From the NCBI GenBank assembly GCA_902775605.1, contig CACYNE010000051.1, positions 1 through 44,294 on the forward strand: a DNA stretch of 44,294 nucleotides, in the 5' to 3' direction. The DNA is from an uncultured Prevotellaceae bacterium (GTDB taxonomy: Bacteria; Bacteroidota; Bacteroidia; Bacteroidales; Bacteroidaceae). Below the pieces are notes generated by a model, which was not told the origin of the DNA, searched no databases, and saw nothing but the letters and a program-made list of their open reading frames with translations. Both the position numbers and the translations under genes were made by a program. Positions 7,051 through 15,010 of the stretch are shown here, piece by piece. Within the stretch, counting starts at the first letter, position 1, and each line of letters opens with the position of its first letter.

Positions 7051-7677
7051 TCATCCTATTACATTCATCAGGAAGTCAACGGCACCGTTCACGCCAAACT
7101 GCTTGACATTCAGCGAGATGTCATAGTTACGGGCATCCTGCCATTCACTGCCTGTATAGGTCTTCGTATAGAGCTCGCGACTGTAGTCGTTATCGACAAT
7201 CATCGCAGCCGCATCGCTCTCCGAGATATCGTACTTACGCCCAATACGCATCTTACGACAGTCATCATCCGCATGGATGAAGATCTTCAGGGCGTTGGGA
7301 TGATTGCGGAAGATGTGGAAACCACAGCGACCGATAATCACACAGGATTCCTGCTTCGCAATCCTCTTAATCACTTCGGCCTGGGCATCGAACAACTGAC
7401 GTGAAGTCTGGTCGTGCTCCTGACCGCTATACTCATTCTTGGCCATATACGAGCGATAGAACTGGGTGAAGTCATCGCGCCACAGGGGGTTGCGGGACTC
7501 AATCTTCTCTACCGCCTCTTCCACAATATTATACTTGCGGGCCATCTCATTCAGAATCTGCTTGTCGAGCAGCTTCACATCGAGTCTGCGGGCCAACTCG
7601 GCTCCAATCTCGTGTCCACCGGTGCCGAACTGTCGGCTGATGGTGATGACAAATTTTTCCTCCCTATTCATAAGCAT
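7051..7677 (-). CDS. Cytidylate kinase-like family protein
   Basis: A 208-residue P-loop protein. The N-terminus FVITISRQFGTGGHEIGAELARRL is the modified Walker A of the cytidylate-kinase-like family. KLLDKQIL, CVIIGRCGFHIFRN and RMRIGRKYDISE-type segments follow, the last being lid-like. The family is nucleotide-kinase-like but its substrate is not established, so CMP kinase should not be assumed. The start is ATG at 7677 or two codons later. A TATCTTTG promoter with TTTG 20 bp upstream lies about 45 bp before it. Confidence 0.88.
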   Translation of the reverse strand: MLMNREEKFVITISRQFGTGGHEIGAELARRLDVKLLDKQILNEMARKYNIVEEAVEKIESRNPLWRDDFTQFYRSYMAKNEYSGQEHDQTSRQLFDAQAEVIKRIAKQESCVIIGRCGFHIFRNHPNALKIFIHADDDCRKMRIGRKYDISESDAAAMIVDNDYSRELYTKTYTGSEWQDARNYDISLNVKQFGVNGAVDFLMNVIG

Positions 7678-7719
7678 ATAGATTAATTAGGTTTCAGCGT
7701 AAAGTATTATGTTCTGTGG

Positions 7720-7751
7720 CAAAGATACGAAGAAAAAATGAATCCCACAAA
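7720..7751 (-). promoter_or_regulatory. Promoter (TTTG-N20-TATCTTTG)
   Basis: Minus-strand -7 box TATCTTTG at 7720-7727 with TTTG at 7748-7751, ahead of the cytidylate-kinase-like and TerB-DnaJ genes. Confidence 0.7.
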
Positions 7752-7755
7752 GAAT

Positions 7756-9489
7756 TTAGCCATTTTTTTCCATATACAATGCGCACATCTCTGCACAACG
7801 CTCACCATCAACGCCTGCCGACACGATGCCACCGGCATAACCGGCTCCCTCGCCACAGGGGAAGAGGCCCTCCACCTGGACGTGCATCAGGGTCTCGTTG
7901 TCGCGGACAATGCGCACGGGCGATGAGGTGCGTGTCTCCACGGCAATCATCACGGCCTCGTTGGTCAGGAAGCCATGCGCCTGTTTGCCGAAGGTCCGGA
8001 AGCCCTGCTGCAGGCGATGGGAGATGGACTTAGGCAACCAGAAATGCAGGGGCGAGGACACCAGTCCCGGGGCATAGGAACTGCGAGGCAGGTCATAGCT
8101 CAACTTGCCATTCACGAAGTCGGCCATGCGCTGGGCCGGAGCCGTCTGCTTCATGTTGCCCTGCTGCCAGCAGTCTCGCTCAAGTTGCTCCTGATAGTGC
8201 ATCATGGTCAACGGGTCATGCTCATCGCCTGTCATCACATCCTCGGGTCTGACCTCGACCACCATGCCGCTGTTGCTCCACTGGGTGCCGCGGCTGGCAG
8301 GACTCATGCCATTGACCACAATCTGTTCGGGACCAGTGGCTGCGGGGATGACAAAGCCGCCGGGACACATACAGAAGGAATAGACACCGCGCCCATCGAC
8401 CTGGGTCACAAAGGCATATTCGGCAGCGGGCAACCACTGTCCCCTACCCTCCTTACGGTGATACTGTATCTGGTCTATCAGTTGCGAGGGATGTTCCAGG
8501 CGCACACCCACAGCAATGCCCTTGGCCTCGATATGTATCTTGGCATCAGCCAGATAGCGATACACATCACGGGCGGAGTGACCAGTAGCCAAAATAACGG
8601 GACCCAGGAACTCTTTTGTGGAAGGGGGAAGGGGGAAGGTGGAATGAGGAGAGGGGAAGGTGGAATGAGGAGAGAGGAATGAGGAATGAGGAGAGAGGAA
8701 TGAGGAATGAGGATTGTTTTGCTGCACCTCAGCAATCACACCAACTATTCTCTTTCCACCTTCCACTTTCCACTCTCCACTCTCCTCATTCCACATTCCA
8801 CTCTCCCCCTTCCTCATTCCACCAATAATCAACTGCGTCATCTTGGTCTGGAAATGCACCTCACCGCCACAGCGGAGGATGGTGTTGCGCATCGCCTCAA
8901 TGACCTGGGGCAGACGATCGGTACCGATATGGGGATGAGCATCGGCCAGGATATTCGTCGAAGCACCGTGCTGACAAAACACACGGAGAATTTTCTCTGT
9001 GTTTCCGCGCTTCTTCGAACGGGTATAGAGCTTGCCGTCAGAATAGGCTCCGGCTCCGCCCTCGCCAAAACAGTAGTTGCTCTCGCCGTCCACCTGCTGA
9101 GTGCGGGTGATGTTCGCCAAGTCCTTCTTGCGCTCGTGCACGTCCTTGCCTCGCTCCAGCACGATAGGACGGAAGCCCAGCTCAATCAGTCGAAGGGCAG
9201 CAAAGAGTCCGCCGGGACCTGCTCCCACCACGATGACCTGCGGGCGCTGACTGACATCCTGATACTCCACACGCTCAAACTCATCCTCTATGGGCAGTTC
9301 GTTCACATAGACCCGCACCTTGAGGTTTACGTAGATGGTGCGCTGGCGGGCATCTATCGAGCGCTTCAGGATGCGCACAGCCTTCAGCGCGCCCAGAGCC
9401 AGGCCCTGTTCCTCAGCAATATATTTCCTTAAGTTTTCTGCGCTGGCCGCAACCTGCGGCAAAACGCGTAGTTGGTATTCGTTCGTCAT
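7756..9489 (-). CDS. FAD-dependent oxidoreductase with two low-complexity inserts
   Basis: A 577-residue flavoprotein of the large uncharacterised FAD-dependent family often annotated NAD(P)/FAD-dependent oxidoreductase. Motifs: VIVVGAGPGGLFAALR (FAD dinucleotide fold, 85-100), FGEGGAGAYSDGKL (141-154), ATGHSARD (301-308) and the C-terminal FPCGEGAGYAGGIVSAGVDG. The substrate is unknown. Two inserts break the fold between the motifs: residues about 224-244 (Gly/Glu/Trp-rich) and 258-290 (His/Ser/Phe/Pro-rich). They flank a normal-looking strand, RIVGVIAEV. The DNA of the inserts forms an inverted pair of repeat arms. It is divergent from thrA across 143 bp with promoters for both. Confidence 0.88.
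   Translation of the reverse strand: MTNEYQLRVLPQVAASAENLRKYIAEEQGLALGALKAVRILKRSIDARQRTIYVNLKVRVYVNELPIEDEFERVEYQDVSQRPQVIVVGAGPGGLFAALRLIELGFRPIVLERGKDVHERKKDLANITRTQQVDGESNYCFGEGGAGAYSDGKLYTRSKKRGNTEKILRVFCQHGASTNILADAHPHIGTDRLPQVIEAMRNTILRCGGEVHFQTKMTQLIIGGMRKGESGMWNEESGEWKVEGGKRIVGVIAEVQQNNPHSSFLSPHSSFLSPHSTFPSPHSTFPLPPSTKEFLGPVILATGHSARDVYRYLADAKIHIEAKGIAVGVRLEHPSQLIDQIQYHRKEGRGQWLPAAEYAFVTQVDGRGVYSFCMCPGGFVIPAATGPEQIVVNGMSPASRGTQWSNSGMVVEVRPEDVMTGDEHDPLTMMHYQEQLERDCWQQGNMKQTAPAQRMADFVNGKLSYDLPRSSYAPGLVSSPLHFWLPKSISHRLQQGFRTFGKQAHGFLTNEAVMIAVETRTSSPVRIVRDNETLMHVQVEGLFPCGEGAGYAGGIVSAGVDGERCAEMCALYMEKNG
8617..8822. repeat. Inverted purine/pyrimidine repeat arms inside the FAD gene
   Basis: The left arm 8617-8714 is purine-rich (GGAATGAGGAGAGAGGAATG-type words) and the right arm 8752-8822 is its pyrimidine-rich complement (CCACTTTCCACTCTCC-type words). 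They face each other around 37 bp of ordinary coding sequence. The reading frame stays open throughout. The words match those at 5361-5512. Confidence 0.85.
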
Positions 9490-9499
9490 AATATGGGCA

Positions 9500-9507
9500 C
9501 AAAGGTA
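9500..9507 (-). promoter_or_regulatory. -7 box (TACCTTTG) of the FAD gene
   Basis: Exact TAnnTTTG match 11 bp upstream of the minus-strand start at 9489, divergent from the thrA promoter. Confidence 0.65.
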
Positions 9508-9600
9508 CGACTAATTGAATAAAAAAACGAATAATATTTGGGATTTTTCAAAACGTACAAAAAAATCGCAATTCCTCGTCATTAATTCATATTTTTTAAT

Positions 9601-9608
9601 TACCTTTG
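9601..9608 (+). promoter_or_regulatory. -7 box (TACCTTTG) of the threonine operon
   Basis: Plus-strand TACCTTTG 24 bp before the thrA ATG. The leader is too short for a classical Thr attenuator peptide or riboswitch, so no leader-based control is visible. Confidence 0.7.
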
Positions 9609-9632
9609 CACCTTAGTTATATAAAACAAGAT

Positions 9633-12170
9633 ATGAAAGTACTCAAGTTCGGCGGAACCAGCGTAGGTTCCATAGAGAGCATCCTTAGTCTGAAGCGCAT
9701 TGTCGAGGCAGAAGAAAAACCTGTCATCGTAGTGGTGAGCGCCCTTGGTGGCATCACCGATAAACTCATTGCCACGTCTCGTCTGGCCCTGCAAGGCGAC
9801 GAGCAGTGGAAGCAGGAGTTCGAGGCCATGCGCCTGCGTCATTTGAACATGATTGATACGCTCTTCAAAGAGCAGGACAAGAACCAGCGGCTCACCGACA
9901 CCATCAATTCCCTGTTTGAGGAACTGAAGTCCATCTACTATGGCGTCTTCCTTATCCATGACCTCAGTGCCAAGACCGAGGCTGCCATCGTGAGTTATGG
10001 TGAGCGTCTGAGCAGCCACATCGTGGCGAACCTGATTCGTGGCGGCGTGCGCATGAACTCACGTGACTTCATCCGCACGGTGAAGAAGCAGGGCAAGCAC
10101 GTGCTCGATGCCGAACTGACCAACCAGCTGGTGAAGCAGGCCTTTGGGTGTGCTGCGACAGTGTCGCAGCCTACAGGCAAGGGTGCGGAGGGCACACAGG
10201 GCGCGGAGGGCACGGAGGGCGCACAGGCAGTGCAGGCCGCGCTGGGCACGCAGGGCGCAAACGCCGCGCAGGCCGCCGTGGCCGTGGTTCCTGGCTTCAT
10301 CGCCCGCGACCGCGACACCAATGAGACCACCAACCTGGGGCGTGGCGGCTCTGACTATACCGCAGCCATCATCGCCGCGGCCCTTGATGCCGAGGTGCTG
10401 GAGATATGGACCGACGTGGATGGCTTTATGACGGCCGACCCTCGCGTCATCAAGACGGCCTACACCATCAACGAGTTGTCGTATGTCGAGGCCATGGAGC
10501 TGTGTAACTTCGGTGCAAAGGTGGTCTATCCGCCCACCATCTATCCGGTGTGCGTCAAAAACATCCCCATCCGCGTGAAGAACACGTTCAACCCCGAGCA
10601 TCCGGGCACGCTCATCAAGCAGAAGATAGAGAACGACTCCAAGCCCATCAAGGGCATCTCATCTATCAGCGGTACGACGCTGATCACGGTCACGGGTCTC
10701 TCGATGGTGGGTGTCATCGGTGTGAACCGACGTATCTTCTCTACCCTCGCCCAGAACGGCATCTCGGTATTTATGGTGTCACAGGCCTCTTCAGAGAACT
10801 CTACCTCTATCGGTGTGCGCGACGAGGATGCGCCCCAGGCCGTAGAAGTTCTCAACCAGGAGTTTGCCAAGGAAATTGAGACGGGCGCCATGTTCCCCAT
10901 GCATGCGGAGAGTGGTTTGGCCACCATCGCCATCGTGGGCGAGAACATGAAGCACACCCCGGGCATCGCCGGTAAGCTGTTTGGCACACTGGGACGCTCA
11001 GGCATCAGTGTCATTGCCTGTGCTCAGGGTGCTTCGGAGACCAACATCTCATTCGTGGTCGATGGCAAGTATCTGCGCAAGTCGCTCAACGTACTCCACG
11101 ACTCGTTCTTCCTGTCGGAATATAAGGTGCTGAACCTCTTCATCTGCGGCATTGGCACCGTGGGCGGCAACCTCATCGAACAGATTCGCTCGCAGTATGA
11201 GACGCTCAAGGAGACCCGCCAACTGAAACTCAACGTGGTGGGCATCGCCTCGTCGAAGAAGGCCATCTTCAATCGTGACGGCATCGACCTGAGCAACTAC
11301 CGCGAGCAGTTGCAGGACAGCGACATCACCACCCTGAAGCGCGAGGTCATCGGCATGAACATCTTCAACTCGGTGTTCGTGGACTGTACGGCCTCGGAAC
11401 AGGTGGCTAGCCTCTATCAAGACTTCCTCGACCACAACATCTCTGTGGTCACAGCCAATAAGATTGCGGCCTCATCGGCCTATGAGAACTACGCCCGCCT
11501 GAAGCAGACGGCAATGAAACGCGGCGTGAAGTTCCTCTTCGAGACCAACGTAGGCGCTGGACTGCCCATCATCGGCACCATCAACGACCTGCTGAACTCC
11601 GGCGACAAGATCCTGCGCATCGAGGCAGTGCTCTCGGGAACACTGAACTTCATCTTCAACACCATCTCGAAGGAGATTCCTTTCTCTGAGACGGTCCGCC
11701 AGGCCAAGGAGAAGGGCTATAGCGAGCCGGATCCCCGCATCGACCTCTGCGGCAAGGATGTGATTCGCAAACTGGTCATCCTCACCCGTGAGGCTGGCTA
11801 TAAGGTGGAGCAGGAGGATGTGGAGAAGCATCTCTTTATGCCTGACGCGTTCTTCGAGGGCTCGCTGGACGCCTTCTGGAAGAACCTGCCCTCGCTCGAT
11901 GCCGACTTCGAGGCACGTCGCCAGGAACTGGACAAGGAGCAGAAGCGCTGGCGCTTCGTGGCTAAGATGGAAGGTGGCAAGACCTCCGTATCGCTCGAGG
12001 CCGTGGGTCCCCGCCATCCATTTTATGGTCTGGAGGGGTCGAACAACATCGTGCTGCTCACCACCGAGCGCTACAAGGAATACCCCATGCTCATCCAGGG
12101 CTATGGTGCCGGTGCCGGCGTGACGGCGGCGGGCGTCTTTGCAAACATCATGAGTATTGCGAATATCTAA
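9633..12170 (+). CDS. thrA: Bifunctional aspartokinase / homoserine dehydrogenase
   Basis: An 845-residue ThrA that catalyses the first and third steps of the aspartate route to threonine. Translation is set at ATG 9633 (MKVLKFGGTSVGS); an upstream TTG is unlikely. The aspartokinase domain spans about 1-300 (TNLGRGGSDYTAAII), ACT regulatory domains about 310-490, and homoserine dehydrogenase about 500-845 (FICGIGTVGGN; VTANKIAASS; NVGAGLPIIGT; KGYSEPDPRIDLCG with catalytic residues). ACT domains imply feedback control by threonine. Residues about 172-215 are an Ala/Gly/Gln/Glu low-complexity insert just before the conserved VVPGFIARD strand, in the kinase domain. It is the first gene of thrA, proposed homoserine kinase and thrC. 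Confidence 0.96.
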   Translation: MKVLKFGGTSVGSIESILSLKRIVEAEEKPVIVVVSALGGITDKLIATSRLALQGDEQWKQEFEAMRLRHLNMIDTLFKEQDKNQRLTDTINSLFEELKSIYYGVFLIHDLSAKTEAAIVSYGERLSSHIVANLIRGGVRMNSRDFIRTVKKQGKHVLDAELTNQLVKQAFGCAATVSQPTGKGAEGTQGAEGTEGAQAVQAALGTQGANAAQAAVAVVPGFIARDRDTNETTNLGRGGSDYTAAIIAAALDAEVLEIWTDVDGFMTADPRVIKTAYTINELSYVEAMELCNFGAKVVYPPTIYPVCVKNIPIRVKNTFNPEHPGTLIKQKIENDSKPIKGISSISGTTLITVTGLSMVGVIGVNRRIFSTLAQNGISVFMVSQASSENSTSIGVRDEDAPQAVEVLNQEFAKEIETGAMFPMHAESGLATIAIVGENMKHTPGIAGKLFGTLGRSGISVIACAQGASETNISFVVDGKYLRKSLNVLHDSFFLSEYKVLNLFICGIGTVGGNLIEQIRSQYETLKETRQLKLNVVGIASSKKAIFNRDGIDLSNYREQLQDSDITTLKREVIGMNIFNSVFVDCTASEQVASLYQDFLDHNISVVTANKIAASSAYENYARLKQTAMKRGVKFLFETNVGAGLPIIGTINDLLNSGDKILRIEAVLSGTLNFIFNTISKEIPFSETVRQAKEKGYSEPDPRIDLCGKDVIRKLVILTREAGYKVEQEDVEKHLFMPDAFFEGSLDAFWKNLPSLDADFEARRQELDKEQKRWRFVAKMEGGKTSVSLEAVGPRHPFYGLEGSNNIVLLTTERYKEYPMLIQGYGAGAGVTAAGVFANIMSIANI
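10147..10275. repeat. In-frame repeat insert in thrA with 19-bp palindrome
   Basis: It begins with the perfect palindrome GCTGCGACAGTGTCGCAGC (10152-10170) followed by CTACAGG. It then runs through GGCGCGGAGGGCACGGAG-type repeats of about 9-12 bp, encoding GAEGTQ/GAEGTE and Ala/Gln-rich sequence. Related palindromes lie at 12906-12924 and 14034-14052. Confidence 0.85.
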
Positions 12171-12180
12171 GAATGATATA

Positions 12181-12240
12181 GGACTCATAGGACCTATAGG
12201 ACCCATAGGACCCATAGGACCCATAAGACCCATAAAACCC
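12181..12240. repeat. 9-bp tandem repeats between thrA and the kinase gene
   Basis: About six and a half copies of GGACCCATA (first copies GGACTCATA and GGACCTATA, last ones AGACCCATA and AAACCC) fill the 80-nt gap between the thrA stop and the next ATG. The period is a multiple of three and the array stays open in frame as Gly-Pro-Ile repeats, although nothing indicates it is translated. Confidence 0.85.
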
Positions 12241-12250
12241 AAGAAAAAAA

Positions 12251-13621
12251 ATGAAACACATCATCATCCTCGGCGATGGCATGGCCGACCACAAGGTGGA
12301 ACGCCTGGGAGGCAAGACCCTCCTCCAATACGCCCGTCCAGAATATATGAACCGCCTGGCAAAGGCTGGGCGCACCGGTCGTCTCATCACGGTGCCAGAG
12401 GGATTCCCTCCGGGCTCTGAGGTGGCGAACACGGCTATTCTGGGCTATGAGCTCAACCAAGTATATGAAGGACGCGGCCCTCTGGAGGCGGCCTCTATCG
12501 GTTATGAGATGCAGCCGGACGACCTGGCCCTGCGCTGTAACATCATCACACTCGAGGATGGTAAGATTATCACTCATAATGGCGGCAACCTGCAGACGGA
12601 GGATGCCCGTGTGCTCATCGATTACCTGAATGAGCAGTTGGCAAAACCCATTAACGAGCAGCAGGGCTGTGAGCGCGTGAAGTTCGTGGCTGGCATTCAG
12701 TACAGACATCTGCTCATCATCAAGGGGGGCAACAAGCACATCACCTGTGCCCCGCCCCACGACCATCCCAACAAGCCCTGGCGCCCCTTGCTGGTCAAAG
12801 CCGAAGAACCTGTAGGCAGCAACACCACCCCCACCTTCCCCGTAGGCAGCGACAGCACACCCACCTTCCCCGTAAGCAGCGACAGCACACCCACCTTCCC
12901 CGTAAGCAGCGACAGTGTCGCTGCCCACAAAGGAGGCGGCCTGACGGCCCCCCAAACGGCCGCCCTCATCAACGACCTCATCCTGCGCTCGCAGGAGCTG
13001 CTGGCCCAGCACCCCTTCAACATCGAAAAGGCTAAGCGCGGCGAGCGCCAGGCCAACAGCATCTGGCCCTGGAGCGGTGGCTATCGCCCGTCGATGCAGA
13101 CACTGATGGAGCAATACCCACAGGTAAAGACAGGTGCCGTCATCTCGGCCGTTGACCTCATCCAGGGCATTGGCAAATATGCCGGACTGCGCATCATCAA
13201 GGTGCCCGGCGCCACGGGACTGGCCGACACGAACTACGAGGGAAAGGCACAGGCCGCCATCGAGGCCCTGAAGAAGGACGACTTCATTTTCGTACATGTC
13301 GAGGCTACCGACGAGGCGGGTCATGACGGTGACCTGGACCTGAAACTCAAGGCCATCGACTATCTGGACCAGCGTCTCATCAAACCTATCTTCGAGGCTA
13401 CCGAACAGATGAGCGAGCCTGTATGCATCGCCATCCTGCCCGACCACCCCACCCCCGTGGAGCAGCGCATCCATGTCAATGAGCCCGTGCCCTTCCTTAT
13501 ATATTATAAAGGTATAGAGCCGGACGAGGTGGAGAACTATGATGAGGAGTCATGTGTCTCGGGGGGCTACGGTCTCCTGCGCCTCCAGCAGTTTATGCAA
13601 GAATTTATGAAAATCAATTAA
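12251..13621 (+). CDS. Proposed homoserine kinase (apgM-like, alkaline phosphatase superfamily)
   Basis: A 456-residue member of the cofactor-independent phosphoglycerate mutase family. KHIIILGDGMADHKVERLGGKT at the start, GFPPGSEVANTAILGY, VHVEATDEAGHDGDLDLK and ILPDHPTP carry the metal- and Ser-site motifs of the alkaline phosphatase superfamily. In Bacteroidetes this variant sits between thrA and thrC and is proposed to phosphorylate homoserine in place of ThrB; position here supports that, but biochemistry cannot be read from sequence. Residues about 187-232 are an insert with four imperfect PTFPVSSDST decapeptide units. The downstream gap to thrC is 3 nt, indicating an operon. Confidence 0.88.
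   Translation: MKHIIILGDGMADHKVERLGGKTLLQYARPEYMNRLAKAGRTGRLITVPEGFPPGSEVANTAILGYELNQVYEGRGPLEAASIGYEMQPDDLALRCNIITLEDGKIITHNGGNLQTEDARVLIDYLNEQLAKPINEQQGCERVKFVAGIQYRHLLIIKGGNKHITCAPPHDHPNKPWRPLLVKAEEPVGSNTTPTFPVGSDSTPTFPVSSDSTPTFPVSSDSVAAHKGGGLTAPQTAALINDLILRSQELLAQHPFNIEKAKRGERQANSIWPWSGGYRPSMQTLMEQYPQVKTGAVISAVDLIQGIGKYAGLRIIKVPGATGLADTNYEGKAQAAIEALKKDDFIFVHVEATDEAGHDGDLDLKLKAIDYLDQRLIKPIFEATEQMSEPVCIAILPDHPTPVEQRIHVNEPVPFLIYYKGIEPDEVENYDEESCVSGGYGLLRLQQFMQEFMKIN
12808..12945. repeat. 30-bp tandem repeat insert with 19-bp palindrome
   Basis: About three and a half units of a 30-bp repeat (CCCACCTTCCCCGTAAGCAG-type) end in the perfect palindrome GCAGCGACAGTGTCGCTGC (12906-12924). It is in frame and encodes PTFPV(G/S)SDST repeats. 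Confidence 0.88.
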
Positions 13622-13624
13622 GAT

Positions 13625-15010
13625 ATGAAATACTATAGCACGAATGGAAAAGCCCCTGTGGCTGACCTGCGCAAGGCCGTGGTGAAAGGACTGGCCGAAG
13701 ACCGCGGACTCTACATGCCCGAAGTGATTCATCAACTGCCCCAGCAGTTTTTCAGCGACATGCCGAAGATGAAGTTCCAGGATATCGCCTTCAACGTGGC
13801 GAGTGCCTTCTTTGGCGATGATGTTGATCTGGATGCATTGCAGGACCTGGTGTACGACACCTTGCAGTTTGAGTGCCCCGCCGTCAAGGTGAAGGACAAT
13901 ATCTATTCCTTGGAGCTGTTCCATGGCCCTACCTTGGCTTTTAAGGATGTTGGTGCCCGCTTCATGGCGCGCCTGCTGCAGTATTTCCTGCGTAAGGGGG
14001 CTGTAGGCAGCGGTTCCATTGGAGGTTCCGTAGGCTGCGACACTGTCGCAGCAAACAGAAAAGGGATGGTCAATGTGCTGGTGGCGACTTCGGGAGATAC
14101 GGGGTCGGCCGTGGCCAACGGCTTCCTGGGCGTGGAGGGCATCCATGTCTATGTGCTCTACCCCAAAGGGAAGGTGAGTCCCATCCAGGAGTGTCAGTTC
14201 ACGACATTAGGAAAGAACATCACAGCCATTGAGGTGGATGGTGTGTTTGATGACTGTCAGGCACTGGTGAAGAACGCCTTCATGGACGCAGAACTGAATC
14301 AGCACATGATGCTGACCTCGGCCAACTCTATCAATGTGGCACGTTTCCTGCCTCAGGCATTCTATTATTTCAATGCGGTGGCGCAGCTCACTGCCCTGGG
14401 CCATCAGCCTGAGGACATCGTCATCTGTGTGCCTTCGGGCAACTTCGGCAATATCTGCGCCGCCCTGTTCGGTCATCAGATGGGCATGCCCGTGAAGCGT
14501 TTCATCGCGGCGAACAACGCGAATGACATCTTCTTCAACTACCTGCAGACGGGACAGTATAATCCTAAACCCTCAAAACAGACACTGGCCAATGCGATGG
14601 ATGTAGGCGATCCCTCTAACTTCGCCCGCATCATCAACCTCTATAGCGAGAACGGCAAACTCTCGCCCGAGGAGACACACCAGCGCATCACCTCACTTAT
14701 CAGCGGCGCTACCTACAGCGACGAGCAGATCAAGGAGACCATGCGCCAGTGCTACCAGGAGACGGGCTACATCCTCGATCCTCATGGTGCTTGTGGCTAT
14801 CAGGCACTGGAGGACAGTCTGCAGCCCGGCGAGATTGGCGTGTTCTGTGAGACGGCCCACCCGGCCAAGTTCAAGGAGAAGGTGGACGATATCCTGGGCA
14901 TCGACGTAGCCATCCCCGAGCGCCTGGCAGCTTTTATGAAGGGCGAGAAGCAGAGTGTGCCAATGACCAAGGACTTCGACGACTTTAAGAAATACCTGCT
15001 ATCGGAATGA
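13625..15010 (+). CDS. thrC: Threonine synthase
   Basis: A 461-residue PLP enzyme converting O-phosphohomoserine to threonine. MKYYSTNGKAPVADLRKAV and the PLP-lysine motif HGPTLAFKDVGARFM are intact, as are VATSGDTGSAVANGF and the Gly-rich CVPSGNFGNICAALFG. Residues about 125-146 (AVGSGSIGGSVGCDTVAAN) are a short insert just before VNVLVATSGDTG, and share the GTAGGC/TGTCGC words of the thrA and kinase inserts. The 3' end overlaps the agmatine deiminase start by 4 nt (ATGA), so polyamine genes are translationally coupled to the threonine operon. Confidence 0.96.
   Translation: MKYYSTNGKAPVADLRKAVVKGLAEDRGLYMPEVIHQLPQQFFSDMPKMKFQDIAFNVASAFFGDDVDLDALQDLVYDTLQFECPAVKVKDNIYSLELFHGPTLAFKDVGARFMARLLQYFLRKGAVGSGSIGGSVGCDTVAANRKGMVNVLVATSGDTGSAVANGFLGVEGIHVYVLYPKGKVSPIQECQFTTLGKNITAIEVDGVFDDCQALVKNAFMDAELNQHMMLTSANSINVARFLPQAFYYFNAVAQLTALGHQPEDIVICVPSGNFGNICAALFGHQMGMPVKRFIAANNANDIFFNYLQTGQYNPKPSKQTLANAMDVGDPSNFARIINLYSENGKLSPEETHQRITSLISGATYSDEQIKETMRQCYQETGYILDPHGACGYQALEDSLQPGEIGVFCETAHPAKFKEKVDDILGIDVAIPERLAAFMKGEKQSVPMTKDFDDFKKYLLSE
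13998..14062. repeat. In-frame insert in thrC with 19-bp palindrome
   Basis: CTGTAGGCAGCGG, then a short Gly/Ser-coding stretch, then GTAG plus the perfect palindrome GCTGCGACACTGTCGCAGC (14034-14052). The 19-mer differs from the thrA one only at the central base. Confidence 0.85.

Noticed and set aside
9509-9632. Threonine attenuator or riboswitch before thrA
   Set aside because: Only 24 nt separate the -7 box from the ATG; there is no leader peptide with Thr codons and no terminator.
12808-12945. CRISPR or cell-surface repeat domain
   Set aside because: The repeats are contiguous 30-bp units inside an intact cytosolic enzyme gene, with no spacers or export signal.
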